Source: Alkalinema sp. FACHB-956 (GTDB lineage: Bacteria > Cyanobacteriota > Cyanobacteriia > Leptolyngbyales > Leptolyngbyaceae). From it: DNA of 64,000 nucleotides. Location: NCBI RefSeq assembly GCF_014697025.1, contig NZ_JACJRC010000003.1, positions 62,001 through 126,000 of the forward strand. Reading direction: 5' to 3'. Of this stretch, positions 1 to 9,243 are shown in pieces. The position numbers and the translations under genes were made by a program. Numbering within the stretch: the stretch's first letter is position 1; every line of letters starts with the position of its first letter. The notes beneath the pieces were generated by a model. It did not search any database. It was not told the origin of the DNA and saw only the letters and a list, made by a program, of their open reading frames with translations.

Positions 1-2
1 TG

Positions 3-533
3 CCCCAAGGGCCCCAATACTCAGCTACTGAAACCTATTCCAAGCATATTCTGGGTTCTAGCTCCTTCCACATGTATTACCTCTATGCCAAGGGTTGGGG
101 AGGGACGGTTCCCTATCCTTGGGAAGTCAGACCTGATTTGCCTGGAACCACTGGATCCCCCTACATTGTGAATCTCAATGAACCGATGGAGGTGGGTGTT
201 TGTGTCGAATTCGATCGGAGTCCCTTAACGGAACTTCTAATGTGCCTCGGAACCGATATTAATATCGACTTTGCCTTTGAGGGATTTGGCAAGCTAGCCA
301 TTGAAACCGATAAAGATGTCACCATCACCACGGTTAAAGATCGCTTCCGGTATCTGATTCGGTACGTGGGAACGCCCCAGCAATTGGGTCTGACACCGGG
401 ATACTACGAGCTGGCAGCAACGGCTACGATCGGGCCCAGCGCCCATGCTTGCGGTCGCTTTATCTATGGTTATGGCTACATTGGGGAAATTCGTTTCCAA
501 GTGTACCAAGGGCCATTACCCTTGCAACCCTAG
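3..533 (+). CDS. Hypothetical protein, 5' end outside the window
   Basis: The reading frame is open from base 3 to the TAG at 531-533, so the gene begins before the window and at least 176 residues are visible. The ATG at 72 lies inside the frame and has no ribosome binding site, so it is probably internal. No known domain is recognised. The visible part is rich in aromatic residues and beta-formers (for example RFRYLIRYVG near the middle and YGYGYIGEIRF near the end), suggesting a beta-sandwich domain. Its closing part (LTPGYYELAATATIG) resembles in style the end of the next gene (LQPGLYRLRVLAEL), so both may end in related beta domains; that is inference. It is a real gene by codon style, of unknown function. 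Confidence 0.6.
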   Translation, partial: PQGPQYSATETYSKHILGSSSFHMYYLYAKGWGGTVPYPWEVRPDLPGTTGSPYIVNLNEPMEVGVCVEFDRSPLTELLMCLGTDINIDFAFEGFGKLAIETDKDVTITTVKDRFRYLIRYVGTPQQLGLTPGYYELAATATIGPSAHACGRFIYGYGYIGEIRFQVYQGPLPLQP

Positions 534-716
534 GTCTGGAGCGATCAACCTGCGTTGAGATTCCAGCCGATTCAACCGTCTTGAGAGCGGTGATTTAAGC
601 CCTTCTCAGCTTCATTAGCCAGATGCTCCTCCATACCCTAGGAGCAACCACAATGTTTGCAGGTTACTAGTGCCTGCAAATTTTCTTATCCACCCCGCAG
701 TCATGGGGAAGCAGCA

Positions 717-2225
717 ATGACTAAACCTACCGAAAATCATTCCAATCCTGGGGACACCCTCGGTCGGAACAGACTGAAGCACATCAAAGGCATTGGCAAT
801 GTTAAGCAAGGATGGCTCCGTCGAATCCTGAACATTCGAACGATCGAAGAATTAGCCGCAGCTTCTGCCCAGGAAATCGAGGAGGAACTGCGACAAGCAG
901 GGCATCCCATCCATCAAACTGAAATTCGCGACTGGATTGACCAAGCCAAAGTTCTATTACAGCAGGAGGAAGGCGAGTCGATCGTAGATGCTGAATTAGC
1001 TGCTGAATTATCTAGGGATGTCCAATCCCCTCAAGATCCGGATCCCCCAAGCCTGACTCCACCCTCTCCAGCACCAGCATCCCTACCAACGGCCTCTCTA
1101 CCAACGACCTCTCTACCAACGACCTCTCTACCAACAGAATGGTCGCGCACGGAGGTGACTGAACTGAGTGCGGAGAATGTCAATATAGGGGCTGTAGGGG
1201 CTGTAGGGGCTATACCTTCAGGAAACCCTTGGCAACCGATCGTTGCATTGACTGTTCAAGTTGATCACCGAATCTCTGGGAGAGGAATAGAATACCGAAG
1301 TATCATCAAGCACCAACACTCTGTTCAAACCCATACCTGGACAGGAATGGATTTACAACAGGGACAGGAATGGATGCTCCAACATTTGCATGATTTGATG
1401 CAAGATGTAATTCATAACTTGATGCAATTGCCTCCAGTCATAGAACAGCAATCATCTCCACCACCTCCAGCCTCCACTATTAAACAATCTCTAGAACCTA
1501 GGCCAGCGGAACATTTGACCTCGATCGAAGCACCGGAATCAGCAATTACAGAGTCAGCAATTACAGAGTCAGCAATTACAGAGTCAGCAATTACAGAATC
1601 AGCAGTACCGGTGGCACCCTCACCACAAGAACCATCGGTGGAAGTCCCACCCTTGCCCATCCCATCCGCTCCACAGGAGATTTCCCAATCGAGGCCAAAC
1701 TCCGTCTCAGAAGCGACGAGAGCCGTTCCGATCGCAGACTCTTCAATAGAATCTTCTGCGGAATCTTCTGCGGAATCCACCGTTCCTCCTCCCAGAGTTC
1801 CGGTTTCCAGGGTTGGAGGCATTGCGTTGGTCATTTCCCAACTGAAGGTTTTTCAGCCACCCTTCTTACCGGAAGGTGTAATCATCACGCGCCAATCACG
1901 AATTTTGCCCCAAGCATTGAGCAGTCAGCAGCCCTTTGCTGTGGAAGTACACCTACAATTGGCGGGGCAAGATGCCACAGCCATGACCCAGCAACCATTG
2001 TCCTATGGAGTCCATGCCGTGATTCACGATCGGGACAGTGGAGAACTTCTAGCCCTAGATTTGACGCGATCGGGCATCTTGGTAGATGGCATATTCACTT
2101 ACACCGCGCTCTTGCCTGAAATGACCCTACAACCCGGTCTGTATCGACTACGAGTACTGGCAGAGTTACAGGAGGGAGTGGCACAACCTGGGAGCTTCAA
2201 TGTTCCTCTTTTACAAGTTATATAG
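717..2225 (+). CDS. Helix-hairpin-helix and low-complexity linker protein, unknown function
   Basis: The ATG at 717 is chosen because GGGGA lies just upstream; an extension to 657 would add 20 unlikely residues. The 502-residue product has three parts. Residues ~20-80 carry a helix-hairpin-helix-like segment (LKHIKGIGNVKQGWL followed by two helices), a fold often used for DNA or protein binding. The middle is a Pro/Ala/Ser/Thr linker with two sets of 15-bp tandem repeats: near 1083-1136, encoding PTTSL-type units, and near 1536-1605, encoding AITES units. The last ~140 residues form a predicted beta-rich domain starting at GGIALVISQLKVFQ. No enzyme motif is seen. The SMI1/KNR4 gene follows after 17 bases in the same direction, so they may be co-transcribed. 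The repeats are in frame and so probably vary in number between strains. Confidence 0.7.
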   Translation: MTKPTENHSNPGDTLGRNRLKHIKGIGNVKQGWLRRILNIRTIEELAAASAQEIEEELRQAGHPIHQTEIRDWIDQAKVLLQQEEGESIVDAELAAELSRDVQSPQDPDPPSLTPPSPAPASLPTASLPTTSLPTTSLPTEWSRTEVTELSAENVNIGAVGAVGAIPSGNPWQPIVALTVQVDHRISGRGIEYRSIIKHQHSVQTHTWTGMDLQQGQEWMLQHLHDLMQDVIHNLMQLPPVIEQQSSPPPPASTIKQSLEPRPAEHLTSIEAPESAITESAITESAITESAITESAVPVAPSPQEPSVEVPPLPIPSAPQEISQSRPNSVSEATRAVPIADSSIESSAESSAESTVPPPRVPVSRVGGIALVISQLKVFQPPFLPEGVIITRQSRILPQALSSQQPFAVEVHLQLAGQDATAMTQQPLSYGVHAVIHDRDSGELLALDLTRSGILVDGIFTYTALLPEMTLQPGLYRLRVLAELQEGVAQPGSFNVPLLQVI

Positions 2226-2242
2226 AATCCATCACAAAAACG

Positions 2243-2887
2243 ATGAATACTTTTGAATGGGAAGGGTTTTTAAGACATTGGAGTCGGGCAATCATTGAGT
2301 CTAAACGACATGAACCGGATGTACTCCCATCGGAAATCATTGAAGCAGACTGGTTAGGATATCCTGGGGCATCGGAAGAACAAATTCGCCATGCGGAAAA
2401 TCGTTTAGGCATTAGCCTCCCTCCCTCCTACCGGGAATTCCTGAAAGTCACAAATGGTTGGCGTCAAACAACACCGTTTATCTATCAGCTCTGGTCTACC
2501 CAGGAAATTGAATGGTTAAGCGTAAGACATCCTGACTGGATTGACTCATTTCTAGAACAACAACAACGATTAGAACCCCATCATTCCTACATGTCAGTCA
2601 ATGGTTTGGAATGTAGTAGAAAAAAGTTTTCCATTCCCGATGAGATCTATTTTATTTATGGAGAAGAGCAAGATTGTATGAATTTACGATCGGAATATTT
2701 ACACACCGCTTTAGAAATTAGTTGTAAAGGTGATTCTGCGATTTATTTACTCAATCCCCAGGTCGTTACCGAGGAGGGAGAATGGGAAGCTTGGTTCTTT
2801 GGGGATTGGCTTCCAGGAGCCGATCGCTATCGATCGTTTAGTGACTTGATGCAGGCGGAATACCAAAATTTCCTAGAACTTCAGTGA
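2243..2887 (+). CDS. SMI1/KNR4 family protein
   Basis: The 214-residue product carries the SMI1/KNR4 (SUKH) signature: GASEEQIRHAENRLGISLPPS around residues 38-58, then YREFLKVTNGWR, the typical 'E..LG..LP..Y..FL...NG' pattern. Family members are often immunity proteins against nuclease toxins or general adaptor-like proteins; which applies here cannot be told from sequence. The start ATG at 2243 follows the preceding stop by 17 bases, suggesting one transcription unit with the helix-hairpin-helix protein. No toxin gene with an Rhs or CDI architecture is visible nearby, so an immunity role would be orphaned. The C-terminal half (NGLECSRKKFSIPDEIYFIYG) keeps the acidic/aromatic character of the family. 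Confidence 0.85.
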   Translation: MNTFEWEGFLRHWSRAIIESKRHEPDVLPSEIIEADWLGYPGASEEQIRHAENRLGISLPPSYREFLKVTNGWRQTTPFIYQLWSTQEIEWLSVRHPDWIDSFLEQQQRLEPHHSYMSVNGLECSRKKFSIPDEIYFIYGEEQDCMNLRSEYLHTALEISCKGDSAIYLLNPQVVTEEGEWEAWFFGDWLPGADRYRSFSDLMQAEYQNFLELQ

Positions 2888-2923
2888 AGCGTAAAATATC
2901 CGTTTCAAGCCGTTACTTACATG

Positions 2924-2955
2924 GTTGATTAGTTGATTAGTTGATTAGTTGATTT
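2924..2955. repeat. 8-bp tandem repeat, four copies
   Basis: Four head-to-tail copies of GTTGATTA (last base of the last copy changed) lie between the SMI1 gene and the LuxR-type gene, about 65 bases before the latter's start. Change in copy number could alter promoter spacing; this is inference. Confidence 0.9.
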
Positions 2956-3020
2956 GCGATTGGGATTGCACGATGCAATCAGGGTACATAAACGACTAGA
3001 TTGAAACAAGGCAAATTAAA

Positions 3021-3659
3021 ATGAATGGTTTATCTCACTCCAAAAGCTCTTCTGTTCGAGTGCAACCTGTTCCATCCACGGCCCAACGGCTATTTTCCAA
3101 TCCCTCTGCCAGCTTGCAGCCCAATCCCCAATTACCCCAAGAAGTCATTGCAGAATTGATTAATGGCATCCTTATTCTGACCGATCGCCAAGAACTCATT
3201 TATGCCAACGAGGAAGCGAGACGGATTTTAGAAAAACTCAACCCCGATCGATCTCGTCTACACATTCCTCAAGAAATTTGGCATATTTGTCAATCCCTAA
3301 TTCGCAGTCGCAGTCTTTTTCCCAATCAACATTGGTTAATTGAATCTGAAATTTTCACGGATGAATCTACCACACTGCATGTCCGAGCACGCTGGTTCAA
3401 TCTAGAGCATATTGAATACCCTTGTCTGTTGTTAATTGTGGAAGATCAGTATCAGGCGATTAAAAATATCGCCTTAGAAGAAGCCCAGAAATATGGATTA
3501 ACTGCCCGTGAGAAAGAAATTTGGTTGCTACATCGTGCTAACGCAACCTATAAAAAAATTGCTACAGAGTTAACCATTACACCCAACACGGTAAAAAAAC
3601 ATATGCGTAGCATTCATGCTAAACAGAAATTAATAGCGGAGAATAATTTAGAAGTTTAG
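3021..3659 (+). CDS. PAS-like sensor with C-terminal LuxR helix-turn-helix
   Basis: The 212-residue product has a disordered N-terminus (1-40) and a PAS-like segment at ~42-140 (EVIAELINGILILTDRQELI, YANEEARRIL). It ends in a LuxR/FixJ-type DNA-binding domain at ~155-205: YGLTAREKEIWLLHRANATYKKIA followed by LTITPNTVKKHMRSIHAK. The recognition helix region matches the family's 'S.NTVK.H...I..K' pattern. It is probably a single-component transcription regulator reacting to a small ligand or to protein partners. No receiver domain is present, so phosphorylation is not expected. It stands upstream of the histidine-kinase cluster but is separated from it by a terminator-like hairpin. Cyanobacteria carry many proteins of this layout; the target genes are unknown. 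Confidence 0.8.
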   Translation: MNGLSHSKSSSVRVQPVPSTAQRLFSNPSASLQPNPQLPQEVIAELINGILILTDRQELIYANEEARRILEKLNPDRSRLHIPQEIWHICQSLIRSRSLFPNQHWLIESEIFTDESTTLHVRARWFNLEHIEYPCLLLIVEDQYQAIKNIALEEAQKYGLTAREKEIWLLHRANATYKKIATELTITPNTVKKHMRSIHAKQKLIAENNLEV

Positions 3660-3711
3660 CTTGATCACACAATCAAATTACTGATGCCAAGTTTACAACC
3701 ACACTTCGTAA

Positions 3712-3801
3712 TTTCTGTACATTCACTCAGAGAAATTGGAATTTTTAGCCACCGAGTTAGGGGTAGAAGATTCCAGCTTAATCACTAAACTTTTTGATTG
3801 A
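3712..3801 (+). pseudogene. Possible end of a lost gene
   Basis: A short open frame reads EKLEFLATELGVEDSSLITK and ends in TGA at 3799-3801, only six bases before a terminator-like hairpin. The codon pattern and the hairpin suggest the tail of a real gene. An in-frame TAA at 3709-3711 removes any longer product and no start codon is evident. No family recognised. Confidence 0.25.
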
Positions 3802-3807
3802 TCCTGC

Positions 3808-3840
3808 TACCAGCATTCTAGAATGCTGGTATTTTGTATT
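3808..3840 (+). terminator. Rho-independent terminator
   Basis: A perfect 24-base palindrome (3808-3831, arms TACCAGCATT / AATGCTGGTA with CTAG as loop) is followed by TTTTGTATT. It would end transcription of the LuxR-type gene or of the gene remnant just before it. Confidence 0.7.
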
Positions 3841-4273
3841 GTCAACCATCTGTAAAATTGTACAAAAGCCATTCAGGAAACGATCGACCCTGCATCGACC
3901 CTACGACGATCGCAATTTCCTTGATGACGCTACCGTGCACACACAAGTCAGTGAATCGTTGTCAGCATCCCCGGTAGTCGCTGTGACTGATAGCCCAACT
4001 ACCTCCATCATCAGCCCAGTCAATCAATCAAGTCAATCACTCAAGTATCAGCTCAATCAAGTCAACCGAGATGACGATATTAGTAGAATCAGGGTTGATG
4101 ATTAACGACAATCGGTGGGGGGCGCATCCTTGTACGGCCCAACTTTTGTCATAGCAAGACTTTCCAAATCTTGTTGTAATACTCAGTTGTAATACTCACT
4201 GAAAATTTTCCAGGAGAATTGCTTTTATCAGCGAGCTAAGTGGGGAACAATAAAATAACTTAATGCGACCCCC
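3841..4273. other. Intergenic stretch before the kinase cluster
   Basis: No convincing gene. It holds a 13-base direct repeat, TTGTAATACTCAG then TTGTAATACTCAC, at about 4173-4200, and the promoter region of the first kinase gene is expected here. Confidence 0.5.
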
Positions 4274-6202
4274 ATGAAGCGGATCATTCCCATGTCACCC
4301 CTATCCAATGACCCAATTCAGCCTAGCAAGCAAGCGTTATCGATTGCCGGATTACTCACCACATCTCATCTTTCACGCAGTCTGATCACTCGTCTGCTGC
4401 TGGGTAGCACGGTATGCGTTGTGGGTGTGGCAGCTTACTTCAGCTACCAGACAGTACGCTACGCTATGCTAGAAAACCTCAAGCAGAAAGTAGTCTTAGA
4501 TGTCAAAAGTAGTGCTCAGACAATTGATCAATGGGTTGCCTTGAGGAAATCTGAAACCGCCGCGATCGCCAACGCACCCATTACTCGAACCATGAATTGG
4601 GAGGCTATACAGCCTTATTTTCAATCAGAATACCAGCGTCTCAACACGTTCCTACCTTACCTCGGCATTATTGACCCTAACGGCAAGTTTTACAATCTCC
4701 TCAAAGGAGCCAACAATCCGAGCCTGCACGATCGACCTCACTTCAAGCAAGGCATGGCAGGCCAAGCCAGCGTGCTCGACCCCATTATTTCTCGCGTTAC
4801 GGGTAAACCGGTCATTGTTTTTGCTGCACCAATTTGGTCAGACTTCACGCAAGGCAGAACCCGACAGCCTGTAGGGGTGGTCAATGCACCGGTGGGTGTA
4901 GACAATGTTACTCAGGTGGTTCAAACCCTCAAGTATGGGGAAGGCAGTTATGCTTTTGCGCTGAATTCCAAAGGAGAGGCCATTACCCATCCCAATACTC
5001 GTCTCATGTCCACTTTAGAGAGGCCTGCGCCCAGTTTGACCCAATCCGTAGATCCCAACTTAGCGATCATTGCTCAACAAATGGTCGATCGAAAAGAGGG
5101 GATCACATTCACAACGCTAGATGGTGAGCAAAAGTATGTTGTCTTCTTGCCGCTCAAAGAGGTTAATTGGTCGGTTTCCCTCGTCATCCCCCATACAAAT
5201 ATTGAGTCCCAACTTCAGCTCTTAGATGGAATTGCAGGCATTATCTTAGTTCTTGTCATCAGTTTGATTGCAGTTTTAATGTACATTCAAACCACTGAAC
5301 AAGCCTACCTCAAACGTTCAAAAATGCTGGCTGAGGCAGAAGTTACCCAGAAAACAGCCGAATTACAAGCATCACAGCTCCAAGTCATCCAGAGTGAAAA
5401 AATGGCCTCCCTCGGCAATCTAGTTGCAGGGATTGCGCACGAAATCAATAACCCGATCGGGTTTCTCAATGGCAGTATCAACAATACTAGAGAGTATGTG
5501 CAAGATTTACTGGGACATCTAGCACTCTATCAGCAACATCATCCCCATGCCGCTGCTCCCATTCAAGACAATGCTGATGAGATTGACCTAGAATTCCTTC
5601 GTGAAGATCTACCTCAATTGCTCAATTCGATGCAAGGCGCAACTGATCGGATCAAAGGCATCAGTACCAGCTTGCGCACCTTTTCCCGTGCTGATAAAGA
5701 ACACACAGTCAGAGCCAACCTGCACGACGGCATCGATAGCACCCTCTTAATTTTGAAATATCGGCTCAAAGCCAATGAATATCGTCCCGTGATCGCAGTC
5801 CTGCAAAATTATGGGGAAATTCCTGAAATTCCGTGCTTCCCAGGTCAACTCAACCAGGTCTTCATGAACATTCTTGCCAACGCGATCGATATGTTTGATG
5901 AAATGGCTCAATCCCAGTCCTTTGATGCATTAGAAGCGAATCCCCAACAAATCACCATTCAGACGACCTTACTTGACAACCAAGTACAAATCTCGATTCG
6001 GGATAATGGCAAAGGGATGGCTGAAGAGATCAAAGCAAAAGTTTTCGATCATTTGTTTACTACGAAAGCTGTGGGCAAAGGAACCGGTTTAGGATTGGCG
6101 ATCGCCCGCCAAATCGTAGAAGAAAAGCATGGAGGGCAAATATTCTGTACTTCTACACTTGGACTAGGAACTGAATTTAAGGTTAATCTTCCGCTGGCGT
6201 AA
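4274..6202 (+). CDS. Membrane sensor histidine kinase with dCACHE-type sensor
   Basis: The 642-residue kinase has a first membrane helix at ~38-57, an extracytoplasmic dCACHE-like sensor at ~60-310 (motifs LPYLGIIDPNGKFYN and SLHDRPHFKQGMAG are typical), and a second helix at ~319-338. A short coiled coil leads to the kinase core. The phosphorylatable His is residue 389 in AHEINNP. The ATPase part shows the N box (NILANAID), G1 (DNGKGM) and G2 (GKGTGLGLAIA). It lacks its own receiver domain. The segment 5781-6108 is almost identical in DNA sequence to part of the third kinase gene. The sensor type usually binds small metabolites such as amino acids; the ligand is unknown. The three kinases read in the same direction and may form one phosphorelay. 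Confidence 0.9.
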   Translation: MKRIIPMSPLSNDPIQPSKQALSIAGLLTTSHLSRSLITRLLLGSTVCVVGVAAYFSYQTVRYAMLENLKQKVVLDVKSSAQTIDQWVALRKSETAAIANAPITRTMNWEAIQPYFQSEYQRLNTFLPYLGIIDPNGKFYNLLKGANNPSLHDRPHFKQGMAGQASVLDPIISRVTGKPVIVFAAPIWSDFTQGRTRQPVGVVNAPVGVDNVTQVVQTLKYGEGSYAFALNSKGEAITHPNTRLMSTLERPAPSLTQSVDPNLAIIAQQMVDRKEGITFTTLDGEQKYVVFLPLKEVNWSVSLVIPHTNIESQLQLLDGIAGIILVLVISLIAVLMYIQTTEQAYLKRSKMLAEAEVTQKTAELQASQLQVIQSEKMASLGNLVAGIAHEINNPIGFLNGSINNTREYVQDLLGHLALYQQHHPHAAAPIQDNADEIDLEFLREDLPQLLNSMQGATDRIKGISTSLRTFSRADKEHTVRANLHDGIDSTLLILKYRLKANEYRPVIAVLQNYGEIPEIPCFPGQLNQVFMNILANAIDMFDEMAQSQSFDALEANPQQITIQTTLLDNQVQISIRDNGKGMAEEIKAKVFDHLFTTKAVGKGTGLGLAIARQIVEEKHGGQIFCTSTLGLGTEFKVNLPLA

Positions 6203-6404
6203 CCTGAGCCTTCTCCGGTGGCAGGTCTTATCGCGACTTTCAGGACGCAGGAGGCAGATTGGCCACAACGAGATATCAACTTCTGACAGCCAACCTGATC
6301 AGTCTGATGCCACAATTGGGAACTATCAAGTAATCTAACTTCAGCGATTGGGCCTCTTCTATGTAGGCTTTTCTCGTTATTCTTGCGATGCGTGCAGACT
6401 TTCA

Positions 6405-9230
6405 ATGAAATTTTGGCATCCCATACTTTGGCATCCCATACTTAGGTTGAAAAACCACTTAAATCTCAAAGGGTACAAGCATTCCCTTAGCATCACTACC
6501 CTTTTGAACATGGCCATTAGGCTAGTATTTGTGGTTCTGGTGATCTCAGGGATTAGCTACTTACACTTGATGTCCCAGCTGGATCGGGACACTCAAACAC
6601 AGCTAGCCAAGTACATTACCGAGCGAGGCAAACGGGAAGAGGAAATTTTTGTCTTAGCAGAAGATAATCACGCTCTGTTGCGTCAGGATTTTTTGAAACA
6701 ATTCACAGGCAAGTCTGCGATCGACTGGTCAGCAAAATTTAATCAGTATTTCTATCGGTGGGCCGATGGGACTGTGCGAAATGTACCCGAAGGAACAGCC
6801 CCAGAAAGCTTTGATACCGAACGCTACCCAACGGCCTTTGTGGGGCGGGGTGTCAAACTAGATGCGGACTTCCAAAAAAGGATGGTATTATCCTACGATT
6901 TTGTCGAAAAGTATGCAGCCGGTTGGCGCAATCGTTTTTTAGATACCTACATTAGTCTGCCGGAAGGAGCCAATATTGTTCTTTGGCCTGGGGCTGCTTG
7001 GGGAATTAAAGCTGCGTCTAACCTGCATATCCCTGATGAAGAATGGGCCTACCTAGGGGATTACAGCCACAATCCCGATCGCAAAACGCTCTGGACTGGG
7101 GTTTATTCTGATCCGGTCGCCCAAGTATGGATGGTCTCTGCCGAAACCCCGATTGACGACCCCCAGGGAAGACACCTAGGCACAATTGGTCATGACATTG
7201 TTCTCACGAATCTGTTGCAACGCACCATCAATGATCGCATCGAAGGAGCCTACAATTTGCTTGTGCGGGCCGATGGTCAACTGATCGCCCATCCAGACTG
7301 GATGGAACGGATTCAGGCGGAGGCAGGCAAACTCAAAGTTCAAACGTCAGGTAATCCCCATCTCCAAAGAACGTTTGACTTTGCCTTGAAAAGTCAGCAA
7401 GCTGCAACGGTGGTTTATAACTCCACCGATCGTGAATATCTTGCGATCGCCAAGTTAAAGGGGCCTGATTGGTACCTGATTACCGTTTACCCACAAGCCC
7501 TCCTGCGCCAAGAAGCCAGTGCCTTGTCACAGTTTGTGCTCCTGCTCGGACTGACTTCGCTACTCATTGAGGTCATCCTGCTATATATTGTATTGCGACA
7601 AAAGATTGCAATGCCTTTAACCAGTCTCCTGAGTGCGACCAGACAACTCGCCAAGGGAGATTTTGACGTTCAACTGGATACCCAACGCCAGGATGAATTA
7701 GGGCAACTCGCTACTGCCTTTACACACATGAGCCGTCAGTTGCAGGATTCCTTTACCAGTTTAGAAAAACGGGTTGAAGAACGTACTGCCAAGCTGAAGG
7801 AAGCAACCCTGCTTGCCGATCAGGCTAACCGCGCCAAAAGTGACTTCCTGGCCAACATGAGTCATGAGCTACGAACCCCGCTCAATGGCATCCTAGGCTA
7901 TGCCCAAATTCTAGGCAGAAGCAAGACATTGGTAGACAAAGAACAACAGGGCGTCAACATTATTTACCAATGTGGCACTCACCTGCTGAACTTAATTAAT
8001 GATATTCTTGACCTCTCCAAAATTGAGGCCCGCAAGCTGGAACTCACCCCGACTGCTTTACACTTACCCTCCCTGCTCCAAAGCGTAGTGGAAATGTGTA
8101 ATATTCGCGCAGAGTATAAGGGGATTGACTTTCTTTATCAGCCCAGTTCTCGCTTGCCGGAGGGCATCGAAGCAGATGAGAAACGTCTGAGACAGGTCTT
8201 GATCAACTTATTAGGGAATGCGATTAAGTTTACCGATCGAGGATCGGTCACGCTGCGGGTGGATGTCTTAGATCGATCCCATGACCAGGTGTCTTTACTC
8301 TTTCAAGTGATCGATACTGGGGTAGGAATTGCCGAAACAGACCGCCAGAAGTTATTTCACGCCTTTGAACAAGTCGGCGATCGGCAAAAACAGTCAGAAG
8401 GGACAGGGCTAGGCTTAGCCATTAGCCAACGAATCGTGCAGTTGATGGGCGGCACTATCCAGGTCAATAGCAAATTTGGTCAGGGGAGCGAGTTTTACTT
8501 CACTGTGACTCTCCCCCTAGCGGAAGACTGGGTAGAACAACAAGGAACGTTGGCAAATGGCGATCGAATGATCAGTTACCACGGCGAGAAGCATCGGATT
8601 TTGGTCGTAGATGATCGCTGGGAAAATCGCGCTGTGCTGATCAATCTCCTAGAGCCACTTGGTTTCACTCTCCTAGAAGCCGAAAATGGCCAGGAAGGAC
8701 TGGATCAGATTCAGAGCAATCAGCCCGACCTGGTTATCACAGATATTGCGATGCCAGTTATGGATGGACTGGAACTGTTAAAGCAAATCCGGCAATCCGA
8801 TCAATACAAACATTTAAAAATGATCGTGTCTTCTGCATCTGTTGCCCAAGCCGATCAACAAATGGCGATCCAGGCAGGCGGGAACGACTTTTTGCCCAAA
8901 CCCGTTCCCGCCAACCTACTATTTCAACTCCTAGAAAAGCATTTACATCTGACTTGGATCTATGAAACGTCAGGGCAGGCTGACGAAAACAGGCTCCACT
9001 CCGATTCTACTGAGGTGCTTCTTCCATCCTTTGTCATCTTAGAGGAATTGCTGACTTTAGCACAAAAGGGGCGATTCAAAAAGTTTACCAATCTCGTAAC
9101 AGACGTGCAGCAGCAAGATTCTCGCTACCAAGTGTTTACTGAAAATATTCTTCAATTAGCACAACAATACCAATTTGAAAAGATTGAAGAACAGCTAAAA
9201 ATGTATTTAAAAAAACAACTTAAAGTTTAA
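6405..9230 (+). CDS. Hybrid sensor histidine kinase with HAMP and receiver domains
   Basis: The start ATG at 6405 is preferred; an upstream TTG at 6348 would add 19 residues. The 941-residue product has a membrane helix near residue 40, a large dCACHE-like sensor, and a second helix at ~375-400. A HAMP domain follows at ~400-450, then a histidine kinase core with His487 in NMSHELRTPLNGILGY and ATPase motifs LLGNAIKFTDRG, DTGVGI and GTGLGLAIS. Next comes a receiver domain from ILVVDDRWENR with the acceptor Asp780 in ITDIAMPVMDG and the Lys in FLPKPV. The last ~110 residues are helical and unassigned. A direct repeat (GGCATCCCATACTT, twice, 6415-6443) lies inside the first codons. The receiver-HK gene follows after 13 bases, suggesting co-expression. 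Confidence 0.92.
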   Translation: MKFWHPILWHPILRLKNHLNLKGYKHSLSITTLLNMAIRLVFVVLVISGISYLHLMSQLDRDTQTQLAKYITERGKREEEIFVLAEDNHALLRQDFLKQFTGKSAIDWSAKFNQYFYRWADGTVRNVPEGTAPESFDTERYPTAFVGRGVKLDADFQKRMVLSYDFVEKYAAGWRNRFLDTYISLPEGANIVLWPGAAWGIKAASNLHIPDEEWAYLGDYSHNPDRKTLWTGVYSDPVAQVWMVSAETPIDDPQGRHLGTIGHDIVLTNLLQRTINDRIEGAYNLLVRADGQLIAHPDWMERIQAEAGKLKVQTSGNPHLQRTFDFALKSQQAATVVYNSTDREYLAIAKLKGPDWYLITVYPQALLRQEASALSQFVLLLGLTSLLIEVILLYIVLRQKIAMPLTSLLSATRQLAKGDFDVQLDTQRQDELGQLATAFTHMSRQLQDSFTSLEKRVEERTAKLKEATLLADQANRAKSDFLANMSHELRTPLNGILGYAQILGRSKTLVDKEQQGVNIIYQCGTHLLNLINDILDLSKIEARKLELTPTALHLPSLLQSVVEMCNIRAEYKGIDFLYQPSSRLPEGIEADEKRLRQVLINLLGNAIKFTDRGSVTLRVDVLDRSHDQVSLLFQVIDTGVGIAETDRQKLFHAFEQVGDRQKQSEGTGLGLAISQRIVQLMGGTIQVNSKFGQGSEFYFTVTLPLAEDWVEQQGTLANGDRMISYHGEKHRILVVDDRWENRAVLINLLEPLGFTLLEAENGQEGLDQIQSNQPDLVITDIAMPVMDGLELLKQIRQSDQYKHLKMIVSSASVAQADQQMAIQAGGNDFLPKPVPANLLFQLLEKHLHLTWIYETSGQADENRLHSDSTEVLLPSFVILEELLTLAQKGRFKKFTNLVTDVQQQDSRYQVFTENILQLAQQYQFEKIEEQLKMYLKKQLKV

Positions 9231-9243
9231 GGCATGAATTTCG

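Noticed and set aside
1412-1834. 140-codon minus-strand frame
   Set aside because: Shadow of the repeat-rich linker in the 717-2225 gene; its periodicity comes from the 15-bp repeats.
3794-4105. 103-codon plus-strand frame
   Set aside because: Starts at TTG, crosses a perfect terminator palindrome, and has no coding-like composition.
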